64,000 nt of DNA, from the NCBI RefSeq assembly GCF_021130785.1, contig NW_025776796.1, positions 248,001 through 312,000 on the forward strand. Reading direction: 5' to 3'. The DNA is from Homalodisca vitripennis. Lineage: Eukaryota; Arthropoda; Insecta; Hemiptera; Cicadellidae. The position numbers were made by a program, and so were the translations under genes. The notes under the pieces were generated by a model. It was not told the origin of the DNA, ran no database searches, and worked only from the letters and a program-made list of their open reading frames with translations. The first letter of the stretch is position 1. Each line of letters opens with the position of its first letter. Below, piece by piece: positions 1-11,620 of this stretch.

Positions 1-1099
1 GTTACACCAAGGAATACCTTAACGAGATTATTTTAAATATTATTTTTAGATATCATGCTCATTTATGAGCTTCGATACTTTGAAGGTTTCGTGAGGAATT
101 CATTAATATCGTACGACGATAAAACAATGAATATGATTCTCTCACAATAAGCCTCTGTTACCTCAGATGCTTACGTAATAAGTAAATAATAATCTCTCCG
201 GTGTCTAAATTCTACTGTGAGGTATTATATTTATTTGTGACCCACTATGACTTTATTAATTTATAAGGAATTAATTGCTATCGCATGATGATAACTCGAC
301 GTACAGTTTTGTCTCACAATGTAACTTTGTTGCCTATTGAGACACTTTAACGTTTTGGGAAAGGACTCACAAGCTAAAATTAAGTATATTATGAGATAGC
401 AGAATATACAAATTGGTTTAACATGTTATTGCTGCCATCCATACGAGTATAAATTAGCATATCGTACTTGTCATAACTATTTTCCCTTACTACGACATAT
501 GATATTTATTCTTGAAAATATAACATTCTGGAATAAATTTTTTACTGTGACTCTGTTAGAGGTAGAAAACTAGTTTTTTTGTTTGTTTGTTTTTTTTTTC
601 TTTTAAGTTAGTATCATGAGAATGTTTAGAGAATACTTTAAAATTCAAACTGCTGTAAGTTTTTCTTAGTATCTTAGTAATAAACGTATCAAATTTAGTT
701 AAAATATGCACAATGGGGTTAGCATGATTATTATAAATGTAAAAAATTGGGATTTATAAAATAAACTTATATATTATTATAGATGCATTATAGTTATGTT
801 ATTTGTTATATTATTGTTTAGAAATTTAAAACCACACTATTGTAGACTAAGTAGCTGTTGTATAAATTTCATTTAGTATTCTGTCCCTGGATATTGTATC
901 TAAAAACTAATAATGTAGCACAAATATAAGTTTAGACATGGAACTATCTCTTTAAACACTTTTTAATGTTTTATTCACACTTTTGTCACATTAAAATGTT
1001 CCTAATTGGATAATCAGATAACGAGCGTTCTGTTTAGGGTTATTAATAGTCATGACGTCAGAAATATAAGGGACAGCTAAAAGTTAAGCAGAAGTTTAC

Positions 1100-1850
1100 A
1101 CAAAATATTACTTTATATCCATGGAAACAAAATGGCATTTATAATTTAATGTTTTTAAATAAGTCTAAAGTGTTATGTTGCTTCAATTTTCAAATTTAGT
1201 TAAATTCACAGTTAGTCCCGGAAGTAGCACCAGGAATACGATGTGATGTCCAGAAGCAGGAACAGGACCAGGACTTACAAGGATGAGTGACTTTAATTCA
1301 ATATAAATCATAGTTTTTACTCACTATTTCTCGTTACACAAAGCAGTTTACATCATAGTTTTAGCGAGTATTATTCACAGCACAAATCACCAGAATAGTT
1401 CATATTTAGTGCTAACAGAAGTACATAATTCAATTTATTGTTATGTTTTATGTAAAATACACTAATTTGTGCTGTGTTTAATCCTCTCAGTACCCAAAGA
1501 GCACAGGGAGAATCAGTTTACATTATTTAGTACCCAAACATATATTGGAAGTTTTCACGTAGTGTTATCAAAAAAATATATATAGCTGGTAATGAGAAAC
1601 ATTTTCTTGCTCGTTTTTTTCAGCAATATTTCTAGCATTTCTAGTAAGGAAAATTTTCGTAATGAGTTGAAATTAGTCAATGGTTTTTATTTATCATATA
1701 AAAGCAACAACTCATTTTTGTTTTATTAGTATAATTCAATAATTAAAAACTTGGTGCCTAAAAATTGTGACATAAGGTGTTCTACAAGTTTTAACTCATT
1801 ATATTAGTTACCAAAATTCACGCCAGAGCTCTCTTTCACAGTACAGGAGG
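1100..1850 (+). repeat. Block-family repeat, copy with blocks 0, A, B and C
   Basis: Block 0 (about 1118-1135) reads ATATCCATGGAAACAA. Block A (1206-1288) contains GATGTGATGTCCAGAAGCAG and GGACCAGGACTTACAAGG. Block B is the imperfect stem CTCTCAGTAC (1484-1493) with GCACAGGGAG (1501-1510). Block C (about 1802-1850) contains CCAGAGCTCTCTTTCACAG. The same blocks in the same order and with similar spacing occur at 10.85-11.6 kb, and inverted at 50.44-51.19 kb. Positions 1-1100 are AT-rich sequence shared with copy II and contain no gene I can support. Confidence 0.75.
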
Positions 1851-2044
1851 TAATAACGGGCAAAGAAAAATTTTACAGTATTTTAAATGCCTAATTAGTT
1901 TCAAAAATAAAATTATAAACACACAAACATTAACATTTCTCTCCGTAACTTATAATAATTTAATTTCTGTTTCATCAAGAATTAGAATAAGTAGTTTTGG
2001 AGATTAATGCGTCAGCTTAAACACCCAAGCACATATTTAAGTTA

Positions 2045-2636
2045 TACATGTGAGTTATACAACAGCATCAGTACATACTTCAATACAAAAGGCAGAGCTC
2101 CCAGTGGCTCACACAATACTCTCCCGAACCCCAAAAACTGCACATGAGGAAGTCTCGTATCAAAATAATGCTCATAGTCTTCTTTGAAGTTCGAGGAATC
2201 GTCCATTTTGAGTTTGTACCGCCAGGAAAAACTGTCAACGCAGTCTTTTATCTGGAGGCGCTCGAGACTGAAACGCCAGATCGCCCACGTTTTCGGCCTG
2301 ATATTAAAGTCATCTTCAAGCTCCACAACAAAAATGCCCACTGCCACACGGCCTTCGTCGTTACCATCTACCCTACAAAGAACAAGAATCCCGTGCTGCC
2401 CCAACCTTCTTACAACCCCATAGGTCCGTGTGATATTTTTTACCACCGACTGAAGAGAGAGCTTAGATGAAAGGAATTGTAGTCGGTGGAGAACATCCAA
2501 GCTGAAGTTATAATGCTCCTGAGAGGCATTCCAGTCGAGGGGTTCCAGGGTGCTTTCAAAGCAATTGTCTACGCGGGTGTATTGCAGGAGGAGGCTATGT
2601 TGAAGTATTTTGTCCATTTGTACCATTTGGATGAAT
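2045..2636 (+). pseudogene. mariner transposase remnant (segment copy I)
   Basis: This is the C-terminal half of a mariner-family (Tc1/mariner, DD34D) transposase, which would cut and join the element's ends in the nucleus. Family landmarks can be read in order: QSSQW near 2090, KSRIKIMLIVFF at 2150, GIVHFEFVPPGKTVN at 2190, HTAFVV at 2350, VLPQPSYNP at 2395, LKRELR at 2450, SVENIQAEV at 2485 and a C-terminal GCIAGGGYVE-like end at 2575. The frame changes at least twice. The second catalytic Asp region, usually HHDNAP, reads as HNKNAH, so it is inactive. The first catalytic region is missing. I see no inverted repeats. The open frame on the minus strand over the same bases is a shadow. Confidence 0.8.
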
Positions 2637-2639
2637 AAA

Positions 2640-4100
2640 TCTGTTTTTTCCTGAATATGATCATTACTTTCATAACGCATCCTGTATCCTCATGTCTCAT
2701 CAGGTACACAACTGAGTGCACTACGATGTTGACTGACACGATCCAAAAGAACGGCGAACCCACCTCTTCTTCCATAACGCAAATGTGGTGGGAAGGGCTG
2801 TGTATGTCGAGTTTAGCTCCATTAACACAAGCCTTTAAATTAAGTTTGTAATGTAGTAAATTAAACTACAGACTGAAGGTGTCTTAGGACTGAACGTGAA
2901 ACTATAGGACCAACAACTGCTCAGAGTATAGATACGTGTAGATTCGCTCCCACAGAAATTTTACTGTTTTTACTGTGTAATTAAATTATATTTCTGCGAA
3001 TACGCTTCTTATGCGGGAGAAAACCTTGCTAAAAGGACATTCCAGAAAACAATTTTTTTACGTTATCATATTCCCAAGTTACGAACCATTTAGTAATTAC
3101 AATTCAAGGTTCTCACCTCAGTTTCGAAGAATTGACGCCGAAACAATTAATTTAACTTCCGAGTTACAACCTGTATTACTAGATTAGATGTATAAAATTG
3201 AATGCTTAATTGTACATATGAAAGTGATGTATTTGCGATAAATGTAAAACTACAAATATAATAAACATTTATTTAAATAACAAAGTGTTCAATAAAATGA
3301 CATAAGATATATAAATTTGGAAATTGAATTCATTTTTATATTTAGAGGTTCTTTGAAATAAATGTGAGGTATTCCGTAGTTATAAAATATTCTTTGTTTC
3401 ACATGTAATAATACGATAACAGCTGTACAAATTGTCAGATTATAGTCCTTATTTAGATTAAAGTGAGTTACAGTACAAAAAAACTTGTTCGAGAAGTTAA
3501 TAAATGTCCAATCTATTCCTCTTTGTTGCTGCAGGGTTTGCAGTACTGATTAATTGATATAAACCCTTAGTGCGTGTCAGACTAGGGAATGGTGAGAAAT
3601 ATTAATGACACCAAGGTTAAAGTAAAACATAAGGATTAGTATAATATCGTATTTTACACGTAGGTCACTCTTTATAATAATATAATATCTGGAATGTTTG
3701 AAAATATCGGTACAAATATTTGGCTGAAAAAGGCTTATTTAGTCTTTTCATATCGCTGGCTGACGGTGATATAACTATCACTTACGTGTCTGACTGCTGG
3801 ATTTATAATAAAATTATTACTTTAGATAAACGTCTTGCTTCTTAGATTTTTACTTTTTTATTAGCAGACCAAAACTAGTGTTGGATGAAGATCAAATTCA
3901 TTTTTAGAGGACAAATTTCAACATTTTTACAAAACTTCCAACCTGTTAGCTTCTACTGGTAAATGTTTGGCCTATAACATAAATACAAAGAGATCTTGTT
4001 ATTTTGTCTATATAAGAACGTCCCTTGCGGAAGAAAAAATATTGACACTGTTTTAAAAAAACTCAGCTGATATGTCTCATACAGTAATCCAAATTTAAAT
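2640..4100. repeat. AT-rich duplicated sequence without genes
   Basis: This matches 16387-17860 in copy II and, inverted, parts of 46.8-47.66 kb and 49.4-49.6 kb. For example, the stretch around 3745-3800 recurs inverted near 47255-47310. I see no coding signal or structured RNA in it. Confidence 0.6.
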
Positions 4101-4330
4101 TACTTATATCCATGGAAACAACAATAGAAAATTTCAATATTTTGAACTGTTCGGTAATATATTTAAAAGTCAACCTAATCGCAGCACGTCGGAGAAGCGC
4201 CGAAAAAGGAACACGATTTGAGGCTCAGAGAGAGGACCAGGACCTACAGTGAGCTATTTTTATTATTTATAGATCATAGTTTCCGCTCTCTATCTCTTAC
4301 TATTATCGAAAATTCATCACAGAATAAATG
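4100..4330 (+). repeat. Block-family repeat (blocks 0 and A), split by piggyBac
   Basis: Block 0 (CCATGGAAACAACA, near 4110) is followed by block A at about 4186-4252, which contains GAGGACCAGGACCTACAG. The rest of the copy resumes after the piggyBac element at 7531. It includes an intact ATTTG site (7604-7608) and a degenerate block B near 7630-7660. Confidence 0.65.
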
Positions 4331-4389
4331 ACTAGATCAGTGCATATATTATCAAATAACCTCCTCATTCCAAATATAAAAAAAAATTG

Positions 4390-7300
4390 GAAATTTTTAT
4401 TTTGTTGTTATTTTTAGATTTTATATGTTTACCAAAGACCATTAAAATAAAAATAAATTTTGTTTTATATGTTTACATACATAATGGCTGATGTCGACTA
4501 TAGTAGACATTTGGAATATAGGCATTACATTTTGACCCATCGTATCGAGTAGTATTCTTTTATAATTGTACCAAAGGAAGAATAATCAGCATAGAAAGAT
4601 AAAGTAAAAAGTGTTTTAATTGTACAGTATACTTGTTTGTAAATTACAATGGTGTTATAATCATCTTATGAAATGGGAATTTTCAAAGCTCGTGGTACGC
4701 TTTGAAGCAATTTCGGTTTTCCTGTAGACACAAGTAGACCTTGCATGTTGCGCACTGAACTCTCGCACCATTTGAGTTACATCCTGGGAATCTACAGCGG
4801 TTCTTCTTAGCAGGGGTAGGAATTTCCGGTAAGTGGAGAACATTTTTGGTTCGCAGTGCATTTGGTGGATGTGCAACTCTTGGTTGCTTCCTTGGAGGGG
4901 GTATAGAGCAGACATAGTCAGGGTCACTGTCATCAGTTCCCTCACCAACATGTCCGTGAATCAGGAACTCAGCGTACTCTCTTTTGAAGCCCATTAAATC
5001 TAGCATATCCTTTTTTGGTGTACCCAGGGCACGCTGATCCCGGCGGTACTCAATCCACCCCGCAGCGATTGCAAAATCAAAGAAATGCATGATTAGTCTT
5101 ACCGTCCACTTGCTAGTCCTAGCTGAAATGCGGTAATAGCTTATTAAGCGGTCCAAAAAGTCCACACCTCCCATTTGTGAGTTGTACTGTCGTACAACTA
5201 AAGGTCTGTTCACCTCAACGAAAACTCTTCTTTTCCTACACCATCTTCTGCATGTTTCAATGGGTTCAGCGCCCTCTTTACTTGATATGAGCAGTACTGG
5301 CTTGTTGTCAAACCATTTCACCACACTTATCTGCCCATCTGACCTTACACTCTGGTCCACAGACCCTCTGCCCTCTCTCTTCATTATTTTATCCTCTTTC
5401 AATTTGGAATTAGGAGGGATTCTCTGTTTTTGGAGTGTACCGGTTCCTGTTGCCTCTCGTTCTGAGTGGAGCAAGTCTAGTAGTTCCTCGGATGTAAAGT
5501 ACCTATCCATGTAAACTGAAACCCCCTGCGGGAAAGTTCTCAGCAGCTTCATGACTGCCTTACCACCAATGTTAAGTCTGGAACAGGATGGATCTTCTAC
5601 AATCGGGTCACCCTTGCCATTGTAAAAAAAGAAATCTAGAGGTAATCCATCTGGAGCAGCTGCAACAAAAATTTTAATCCCACAAGGATTTGGCTTGGAT
5701 TTTATCACTTGTCTTGCAGGACATCGACCCCAAAAAGGTACCATTTGTTCATCTACTGCTACGTTTTGACTTCAATTATTTAAAAGACACCCAGTTCGGA
5801 CAGATTTTACTATAGGATTAACTTTCCAAAACTTTGTAGCTTTTTTTTCATCCTGAGGCACTTCATTGTCGTAAACAACCTTCAAATTGTTTCTGATGGC
5901 AAAAAAAAGGTCCCGTGGTAAAATTGATGCTATCGAGGGTACCTTGGTCTTAACATCATAGTACATCCTAGTTCGTGGGAGACCCATAATCGACATTTTG
6001 ATCGCTGCACCAAAAAACTTTTTGGTTTGTTCAGGACCGGAAATTAATGGACGACCTTTGTTTTCGATGTAAGTGCGATTTGTTTGGTTAGTAACCACAT
6101 TGAAAATATCGTCAGGAATGTACTTGCTGACGTAATCTTGAGGAGGTATATTGAGTGCGTTTTGATTTATTTCTTCGTAAGCAGGAGCAGGAGGTAGTGG
6201 ATCAAAACTAACCTGTTTTTTTCCAAAAAGTTCTTGTTTGACTTGGTAAGGTTTCATCATTTTGCTCCGGAGTAGTTACTTGAGTGTGAGTGCCAAGCTG
6301 GTTTACTGAAGTCACACTGGATCGTCTGGAACCTCTTGGTTGAACCATGCGTGTGGAAGGTTCGATTGCAGGATTTGCCACCACCTGAGTTACACCACCT
6401 GTCAACACACAATACAAATCAATGTCTGTTACTAACATAAATATTAAGCATAGTATTCAATAATAAATTTTGCATAGCCTATTTGTAAATACATCCAAAT
6501 ATTATTGAATTTACTAAAGTTTGGAAAACCCAGGTTAAATAAATTTATTCAAATTTTAGAGTACCAACCAATAAAATATGTAACCTAAAAACGTTTTGTC
6601 ACCCTGGTTTGAGAAATATGGTTGTTTTTTAATATTATTTTAACGTAAAGCCCAAAGTAAAATCATACCTTCCGAATCACTGTCGTCTTCAGATGTCTCC
6701 TCCTGCGCTTGCTGGATAGGTTCTTCCGGTTCAAAATCTGGATCAGCATCTTCATCATCACTGATCTCTAGATCACTAACGTCTCCATTTAATTCGTTGT
6801 CCACAAAATCTTCAAAACGACTAGAATCTAAAAAAAAAACCAAAGAATTATTGTCAGCAAAAATCAAAATTCTAAATAGCACATAAAAATGAAAAAATAA
6901 ATAATAAGTTTAAAAATAACATACAATGTTAATTTATCTCAAATATAACATCTATTTTGTTGTTAGAAATGAGAAAGCAGGAACAGTAAACATAGGTTGT
7001 TTAGTTTGTTGCTGATTGCCCCTGTTCCAAATGTCGACTCTGGTAGACATACAAGTTTCGAACGTTACCAAGGCAACCAAAATCTATAAACTAATCAAAA
7101 AATTATATCAATGTCTTCCTTAGACCTTAAAAAATACATGTAGCCTAGATTTATTCTAAGAATTTAACATTTAGTATTAAAAAACAAGCACTTACATGGA
7201 CGTAGTCGCTCTGAACGCTCATATCGCCGGTCGGACATTTTCCAAATGATGACTGTGATGATGACCAAACTCAACAAAACAACTGTCAAGAGTATCCAGG

Positions 7301-7530
7301 GAGTGCTGCTACCTCTAGGCAGTAGAATGAAACTACTCGCAAAGCTGCCAACCTATTTTTAACTCGTAGAGAAAATTCCCTACGACACAATGTTTTATGT
7401 CGACTGTGGTCGACGAATGGAACGAGGATAGTTATATTATTATATAACTTAAAATAATATAACATATTATTATATGTTATATTATTATAACATATAATAA
7501 TATATTATAAAAAAGGAACATGACTTAAAC
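4390..7530 (-). mobile_element. piggyBac-type DNA transposon (ends not resolved)
   Basis: The transposon carries a spliced piggyBac-type transposase gene on the minus strand. Both ends carry a palindromic 16-bp motif of the form GTCGACTNTRGTMGAC with TTCCA beside it: at about 4493-4508 (minus orientation), 7034-7049 (plus) and 7398-7413 (minus). These are plausible subterminal transposase-binding sites. The flanking host sequence is known from copy II, so the element must lie between about 4.39 and 7.53 kb. I could not identify convincing TTAA-flanked terminal repeats. A very AT-rich palindromic stretch (7430-7510) follows the right end. Confidence 0.75.
4683..7238 (-). pseudogene. piggyBac-type transposase, three exons, two lesions
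   Basis: The gene encodes a cut-and-paste transposase of the piggyBac superfamily (DDE-type nuclease with TTAA target preference in the family). Exon 1 (7196-7238) starts MSDRRYERSERLRP. Exon 2 (6669-6827) is acidic (DLEISDDEDADPDFEPEE). Exon 3 runs from 6398 to the stop at 4683. Splice donors GTAAG and GTATG, the AG acceptors and the intron phases all agree. The conserved core shows VDEQMVPFWGR, MDRYFTS and YNSQMGGVD, which hold the expected catalytic aspartates. A cysteine-rich C-terminal domain follows (CRFPGCN, CATCKVYLC). Two lesions are visible: a frameshift in the A-run near 6215-6222 and one in-frame TGA at 5772-5774, just before VDEQM. With only two breaks, the copy is young. Total length would be about 640 residues, normal for the family. 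Confidence 0.88.
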
Positions 7531-7720
7531 TGATGATTACTATAAACAAGGAATCCCAGTGGTACGTTCTCATGGTACGTAGCTATGGTACGTTTTCGGT
7601 TACATTTGTGCTTTGGGCTGATTTTAGTTAACCATGTACCTAAAGCTTGCATGCAGAAACGGTTTTATATTTTCCAACATATTTAACGACATTATTTTGA
7701 ATCTGATTTATACATCAGAT
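7531..7720 (+). repeat. Block-family continuation with the empty ATTTG site
   Basis: This continues the copy I host sequence after piggyBac. It aligns with 18178-18228 joined to 21106-21240 in copy II. The uninterrupted stretch TTACATTTGTGCTTTGGGCT (7600-7619) is the pre-insertion form of the site occupied by the 18229-21105 transposon. Confidence 0.8.
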
Positions 7721-7724
7721 ATAA

Positions 7725-7843
<119 letters not shown>

Positions 7844-7845
7844 TG

Positions 7846-8148
7846 TGCTTCAATGTTTATTAAAATTAAATTAGGCTATTGCAACTTATACATATAAATA
7901 AAAGTCATTTGAAAGGTATTTGGTCTTCCGATCATATGTTAGTTTGGTTATATAAACACATATGTGAAAGAATCGGCCAAGTATAAAATAACTGAATCGT
8001 AAAAAGTAAGAGCTCTGTGGTGTAATAGTAGAACATTTACCCGGCAAGTGAGATATCCGGGTTCGAGTCCCGGCGGAGCAAGTACTTTTTGTGATTCAAT
8101 GTTTATTGAAATTAAATTAGGCTATTTCAACTTATACAAATTTAATGA
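7846..8148 (+). repeat. tRNA-derived SINE-like unit, copy 1
   Basis: The unit begins and ends with the same stretch (TTCAATGTTTATT, then TTAAATTAGGCTATT), at 7851-7888 and again at 8095-8132. Between them are a spacer and a tRNA-like core. The spacer (about 7890-8000) is about 85-90% identical to 10500-10625. The terminal repetition suggests a dimer or tandem arrangement. (TA)n tracts border both sides. Confidence 0.7.
8011..8081 (+). tRNA. tRNA-like core, apparent anticodon GGC, probably a pseudogene
   Basis: The sequence folds as a cloverleaf: acceptor AGCTCTG/CGGAGCA with the first pair lost, T8-G9, D arm GTGT/GAAC, anticodon arm TTTAC-CCGGCAA-GTGAG, a 4-nt variable loop and T arm CCGGG-TTCGAGT-CCCGG. 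The anticodon would be GGC (Ala), but position 33 is C instead of the near-universal T, so a functional tRNA is doubtful. Box B is canonical (GGTTCGAGTCC). An inverted repeat (GAATCGTAAAAAGT / AGTACTTTTTGTGATTC) immediately encloses it, as in the second copy. Confidence 0.5.

Positions 8149-8190
<42 letters not shown>
8149..8190. repeat. (TA)n microsatellite after SINE copy 1
   Basis: A pure TA tract of 42 bp follows directly on the tail of the tRNA-like unit. Confidence 0.98.
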
Positions 8191-8192
<2 letters not shown>

Positions 8193-10480
8193 TTGGGTGT
8201 AATATGTATTTTTATTTTTAAAGTCGTATCCTTGTAATATAACTTCCTTGAACACAAAACCTTTTTGATTACTTCACCCGGAATTAGTAATTTAAAGTAG
8301 AATCATTTTGCAATCAGACCAATATAAAAACAGATGAATTTAAACATATAATCTTTTAACAGTAGGGACTGTGTTTGAGATACAGTTTCCGGGGGTGCCA
8401 TGGTTTTATTTGATATATGAGTTTTCACTTTCTTAATTTAGTGTTCTCGTTTTAAATTTTGTAATAAATATCAACTATACAATCAAAATATCTTAACACC
8501 GGATTCGTTTTCTTAGTCTTTTCGAAGCTTACTTCCTAAATTTTAAATTGTTAATTATTTAGTGAATGAATTGATAATTAAACACATATTACTCATAATT
8601 ATACACTTAAAAGAGGAATAGGCTTTCCAAGAAATCCTAACTTTACATAAATAATGAAGAGAGTTTAAATACACAAATAGCTGAGCTATAAGTATATTTT
8701 CAAAATTAGATGAGAGACTTTTTATAATATTTTTCTAAAGCACTGCATTACCACTTATTTAATTTTTAACGTAGGTTACTTATCGTACAAAAATGTCTAG
8801 ATCTTTTAAAGGCATGCATCATCCCGCATCTTTGTCATTTTAACTCTTTTGAACCGCTAACCGGTTGCCGGTTGTGCATTTGAATTTCCCAATGGTTAAA
8901 AATTAAACTGCGTTATAAAAAACTGCGTTTGCCTAAAATGCACAAATTTAAAGCATCAATGTTATTTATTGATAAAAATACGATTTTCTCTTACTACCAA
9001 TGGTTTATAATTTATAATTAGTAAACTATGTTGTGGGAAATTTCGTGCATATTTCGTAAAGTATTATAATAGAGAAAGAAATTTCTTCTATGGCACCACT
9101 ACCTTTGATTATAACTAGTAGTAATATTACTTATAACTAATAAATGTAATAATCAGTAGTTGTGCATTTATTGTATTACAAAAATAGCAAAAAGAAACGA
9201 GTTTACAATATCTGGTTATCTCGAGAAAAAGAAGTTTTAGTGAATGTTGCTTCAGCGCGGTGACGTTAACCTTTTCTTTAGCCTTGGGAGTTGGGCGATA
9301 ACCTTGAATGACCTCAGACAAAGAGGTGACCTGTGATTTGCAGATCTTGGAGGTACTTCCTCGCGCACACGATTCTGCCAACGAAATGCAACATTACGTC
9401 TCTGACTTGACTATTTTGAACTGCCGTTATAACATCATACGTGAAGACATTATAAAAATCTATTTTAAATTTATTATTAAAAAAGTTATAATTATAAATT
9501 ATTTTACAAAAAATTAATAAATTTTTTATTTACAACAAATTAAATAAAAACTTCTTTTTTTTACTTTTTTCCGCTCTAAATGTTAACAAAGGTCTAAATA
9601 GTAGTGTCCTAAAGTTTGATGATGATAGCTTTAAATGTTTCTGAGAAAAAGGTACATAAAATTGGTCAAATTAACATGGGAAGGATAGGGCATACCGAAC
9701 CCCCTTAAACAGTTTTTTAATACTTCTACGATTTCATTCTTAGACTGGTTAGAGTACTGTAGTCATGAATTTCATATGTACGTTTGTAGAAAAGCTAGTT
9801 AATCTTTTTTGTCCTATTGCAAATTGGTTTAAAATTTTTTCAAAACAGATCAAATATTAAATTGATTTTTGGATTTGTTTTCACGTACCAGTTAGTAATG
9901 AAACCTCCAAAATAAGTTCTATGAACATAAAAAAGTATTAAATATGTCAATTACCAAAACCGAAGTTTGCTTATCTTTCATAATTATACATAAAAATATA
10001 TAGACATTAAATAAATAATAACTGTTTAAACCTATTTCAGGCAATAAATGTAACTACCCATATACTTATACCACAAATTAATTTAGTTCAATTGTTTTTA
10101 ATTTTTATTTTATTTACAATTCTAGCACCTGAAGATGAATTCTCTGGATTTAAATTGCCCATAGCACTAATAAATATAAATAAAGGTATTGCATGTGGCA
10201 TATAAATAATTACATGATTGTAATTTTTTCATAATTGAAAAAAGCATTTAAATGTTCAATTGTTTTACAGCCATACTTGTGAAATTTTCTAGAAAGCTGT
10301 AATTTGACATCGAACTTAAACTAGTTTGTACTAACTGGCATGTACCAGCAATGTTTAGTTTAATTATGTTTAATTATTGATTGGTTTTAACTGATAAAAC
10401 CTTGCAATACTGAATTCAGGCCAATTTCACATTTTCTCTTAGTGTAAAGCCTGAAAAATGACGCTGTCACAGATTGGCTC
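8191..10480. other. AT-rich intergenic stretch, one GC-richer patch
   Basis: I recognise no gene here. The only non-AT-rich patch is 9235-9400. Its minus strand stays open for about 60 codons (begins MAESCARGSTSK, then SLSEVIQGYRPTPKAKEK) and drifts into AT-rich sequence at its end. It may be a fragment of an old transposon or exon, but I cannot assign it. Confidence 0.5.
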
Positions 10481-10484
10481 ATGA

Positions 10485-10735
10485 AATCAGGCTATTGCCA
10501 CTTATACAAATTTAATGAATGTAAACAGAAGTCATTTGACAGGTATTTGGTCTTTCGATCATATGTTAGTTTGGTTATTTAAACACATATGTGAAAGAAA
10601 CGGCCAAATACAAAATAATTGAATCGTAAAAAGTGAGGGCTCTGTGGTGTAATGGTAGCACATTCACCCGGCAAGTAAGAGATCCGGGTTCGAGTCCCGG
10701 CGGAGCAAGTACTTTTTGCGATTCAATATTTATTG

Positions 10736-10736
<1 letters not shown>
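10485..10736 (+). repeat. tRNA-derived SINE-like unit, copy 2
   Basis: The spacer and tRNA-like core match copy 1 (7880-8090). The unit again ends in a tail reading TTCAATATTTATTGAAATTA and then passes directly into a TA microsatellite. The recurrence of the whole unit supports a mobile, tRNA-headed family rather than an isolated tRNA gene. Confidence 0.7.
10638..10708 (+). tRNA. tRNA-like core, apparent anticodon GGC
   Basis: The cloverleaf is acceptor GGCTCTG/CGGAGCA, T8-G9, D arm GTGT-AATGGTA-GCAC, anticodon arm TTCAC-CCGGCAA-GTAAG with one mismatch, and T arm CCGGG-TTCGAGT-CCCGG. As in copy 1, C occupies position 33. Internal promoter boxes A and B are well preserved. The flanking inverted repeat TTGAATCGTAAAAAGT / ACTTTTTGCGATTCAA extends the stem. 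It is either a tRNA pseudogene or the head of a SINE. Confidence 0.5.

Positions 10737-10790
<54 letters not shown>
10737..10790. repeat. (TA)n microsatellite after SINE copy 2
   Basis: A TA tract of about 54 bp begins at the end of the SINE tail. Confidence 0.98.
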
Positions 10791-10793
<3 letters not shown>

Positions 10794-10849
10794 GTGTGAA
10801 TATTTACGAAATAGTATTACGAGTATGTTTCAGCATTTACAAAGCCGTT

Positions 10850-11620
10850 CAACTTGCAGCACGTCAGATAATCACCACATGTAGTACAATGTGACGGTCA
10901 GAAGCTGGACGAGGACCAGGACTTACAAGGATGGGTTAATTCTATTATTTAGTAATCACAATTTCTCTTAATGATGACTTTTGGTACCCAAAGAAATTTA
11001 AATTTTAGTTATATTGACTATTAAATACAACACAAAACTCATGAAAAGGTTATATAAAACGATTACCTAATTCTAAAGAAAATAAAAGTTTCAAATATAA
11101 TGTATTATTTCGTTGAATTATATTTTATTTTTCAAAGACTTTCACGGATTTTCTTTATAGAAAAGCTACTAAACTTGTGTTTGGGCTGTTTTAATCCTCT
11201 CTGTACCCTAAGCGTGCAGGGAGAATCGGGTTCAATCATTTTCCAAATTCTGAGCGTCACACCAGATTTGAACTGCTTTCCATAGTTGATGACCAATATT
11301 TAATATTTTATGAGAAGAATGTACCAAAATACGTTTCGTGCAACTTTTTCGACTTTTTTTGTTATGCCAAATATTTAGTATAGTTTAAATTATTGTACAT
11401 TACCTATCTAACATTATAAATGCACAACTACACCACGTTTAATGTTTAAAACTCAATAATTTTAAATACGGTTCCAAATTATTTTAAAGAAGTTTATAGT
11501 CTAAAATTATTAACTCATTCCGTTAGTTACGTAAACATTCACCAGAGCACGCACCCACAGTACAAGAGATAAGACATTGCAAATTAAAATGATACAGTAA
11601 TAAAAATTCGTAATTAGATA
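10850..11620 (+). repeat. Block-family repeat, blocks A, B and C
   Basis: Block A spans about 10855-10938 and contains GAGGACCAGGACTTACAAGG. Block B is CTCTCTGTAC (11197-11206) with GTGCAGGGAG (11214-11223), in which all ten positions pair when G-T wobbles are allowed. Block C (about 11523-11575) contains CACAGTACAAGAGATAA. Spacing matches the copy at 1.1-1.85 kb. Confidence 0.7.

Larger units (their letters stand above)
1..7720. repeat. Segmental duplication, copy I (cut by window start)
   Basis: The sequence from base 1 is nearly identical to the sequence from 13848 for about 4.2 kb. Similarity resumes at 7531-7720 against 18178-18228 plus 21106-21240. The gap is explained by a piggyBac-type element here and a different DNA transposon in copy II. 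The segment contains block-family repeats at 1.1-1.85 kb and 4.1-4.3 kb, a dead mariner at 2.05-2.64 kb, and AT-rich sequence with no other gene that I can recognise. The similarity stops near the (TA)n tract at 7727. The true left end lies outside the window. Confidence 0.85.

Noticed and set aside
1206..1288. Block A as a spliced exon with a GTGAGT-type donor
   Set aside because: The bases after the block (GGATGAG or AGTGAG) do not form a consistent donor across copies.
2042..2680. 212-codon minus-strand open frame
   Set aside because: It is antisense to the mariner remnant, whose plus-strand motifs are clear. The same shadow appears in the second copy at 16111-16509.
5182..5514. Plus-strand open frame of 110 codons
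   Set aside because: It is antisense to the piggyBac transposase core.
4440..7455. TTAAAATAA at both sides of the piggyBac element as its target duplication
   Set aside because: The adjoining sequences are not inverted repeats of each other, and both sites lie in low-complexity AT sequence.
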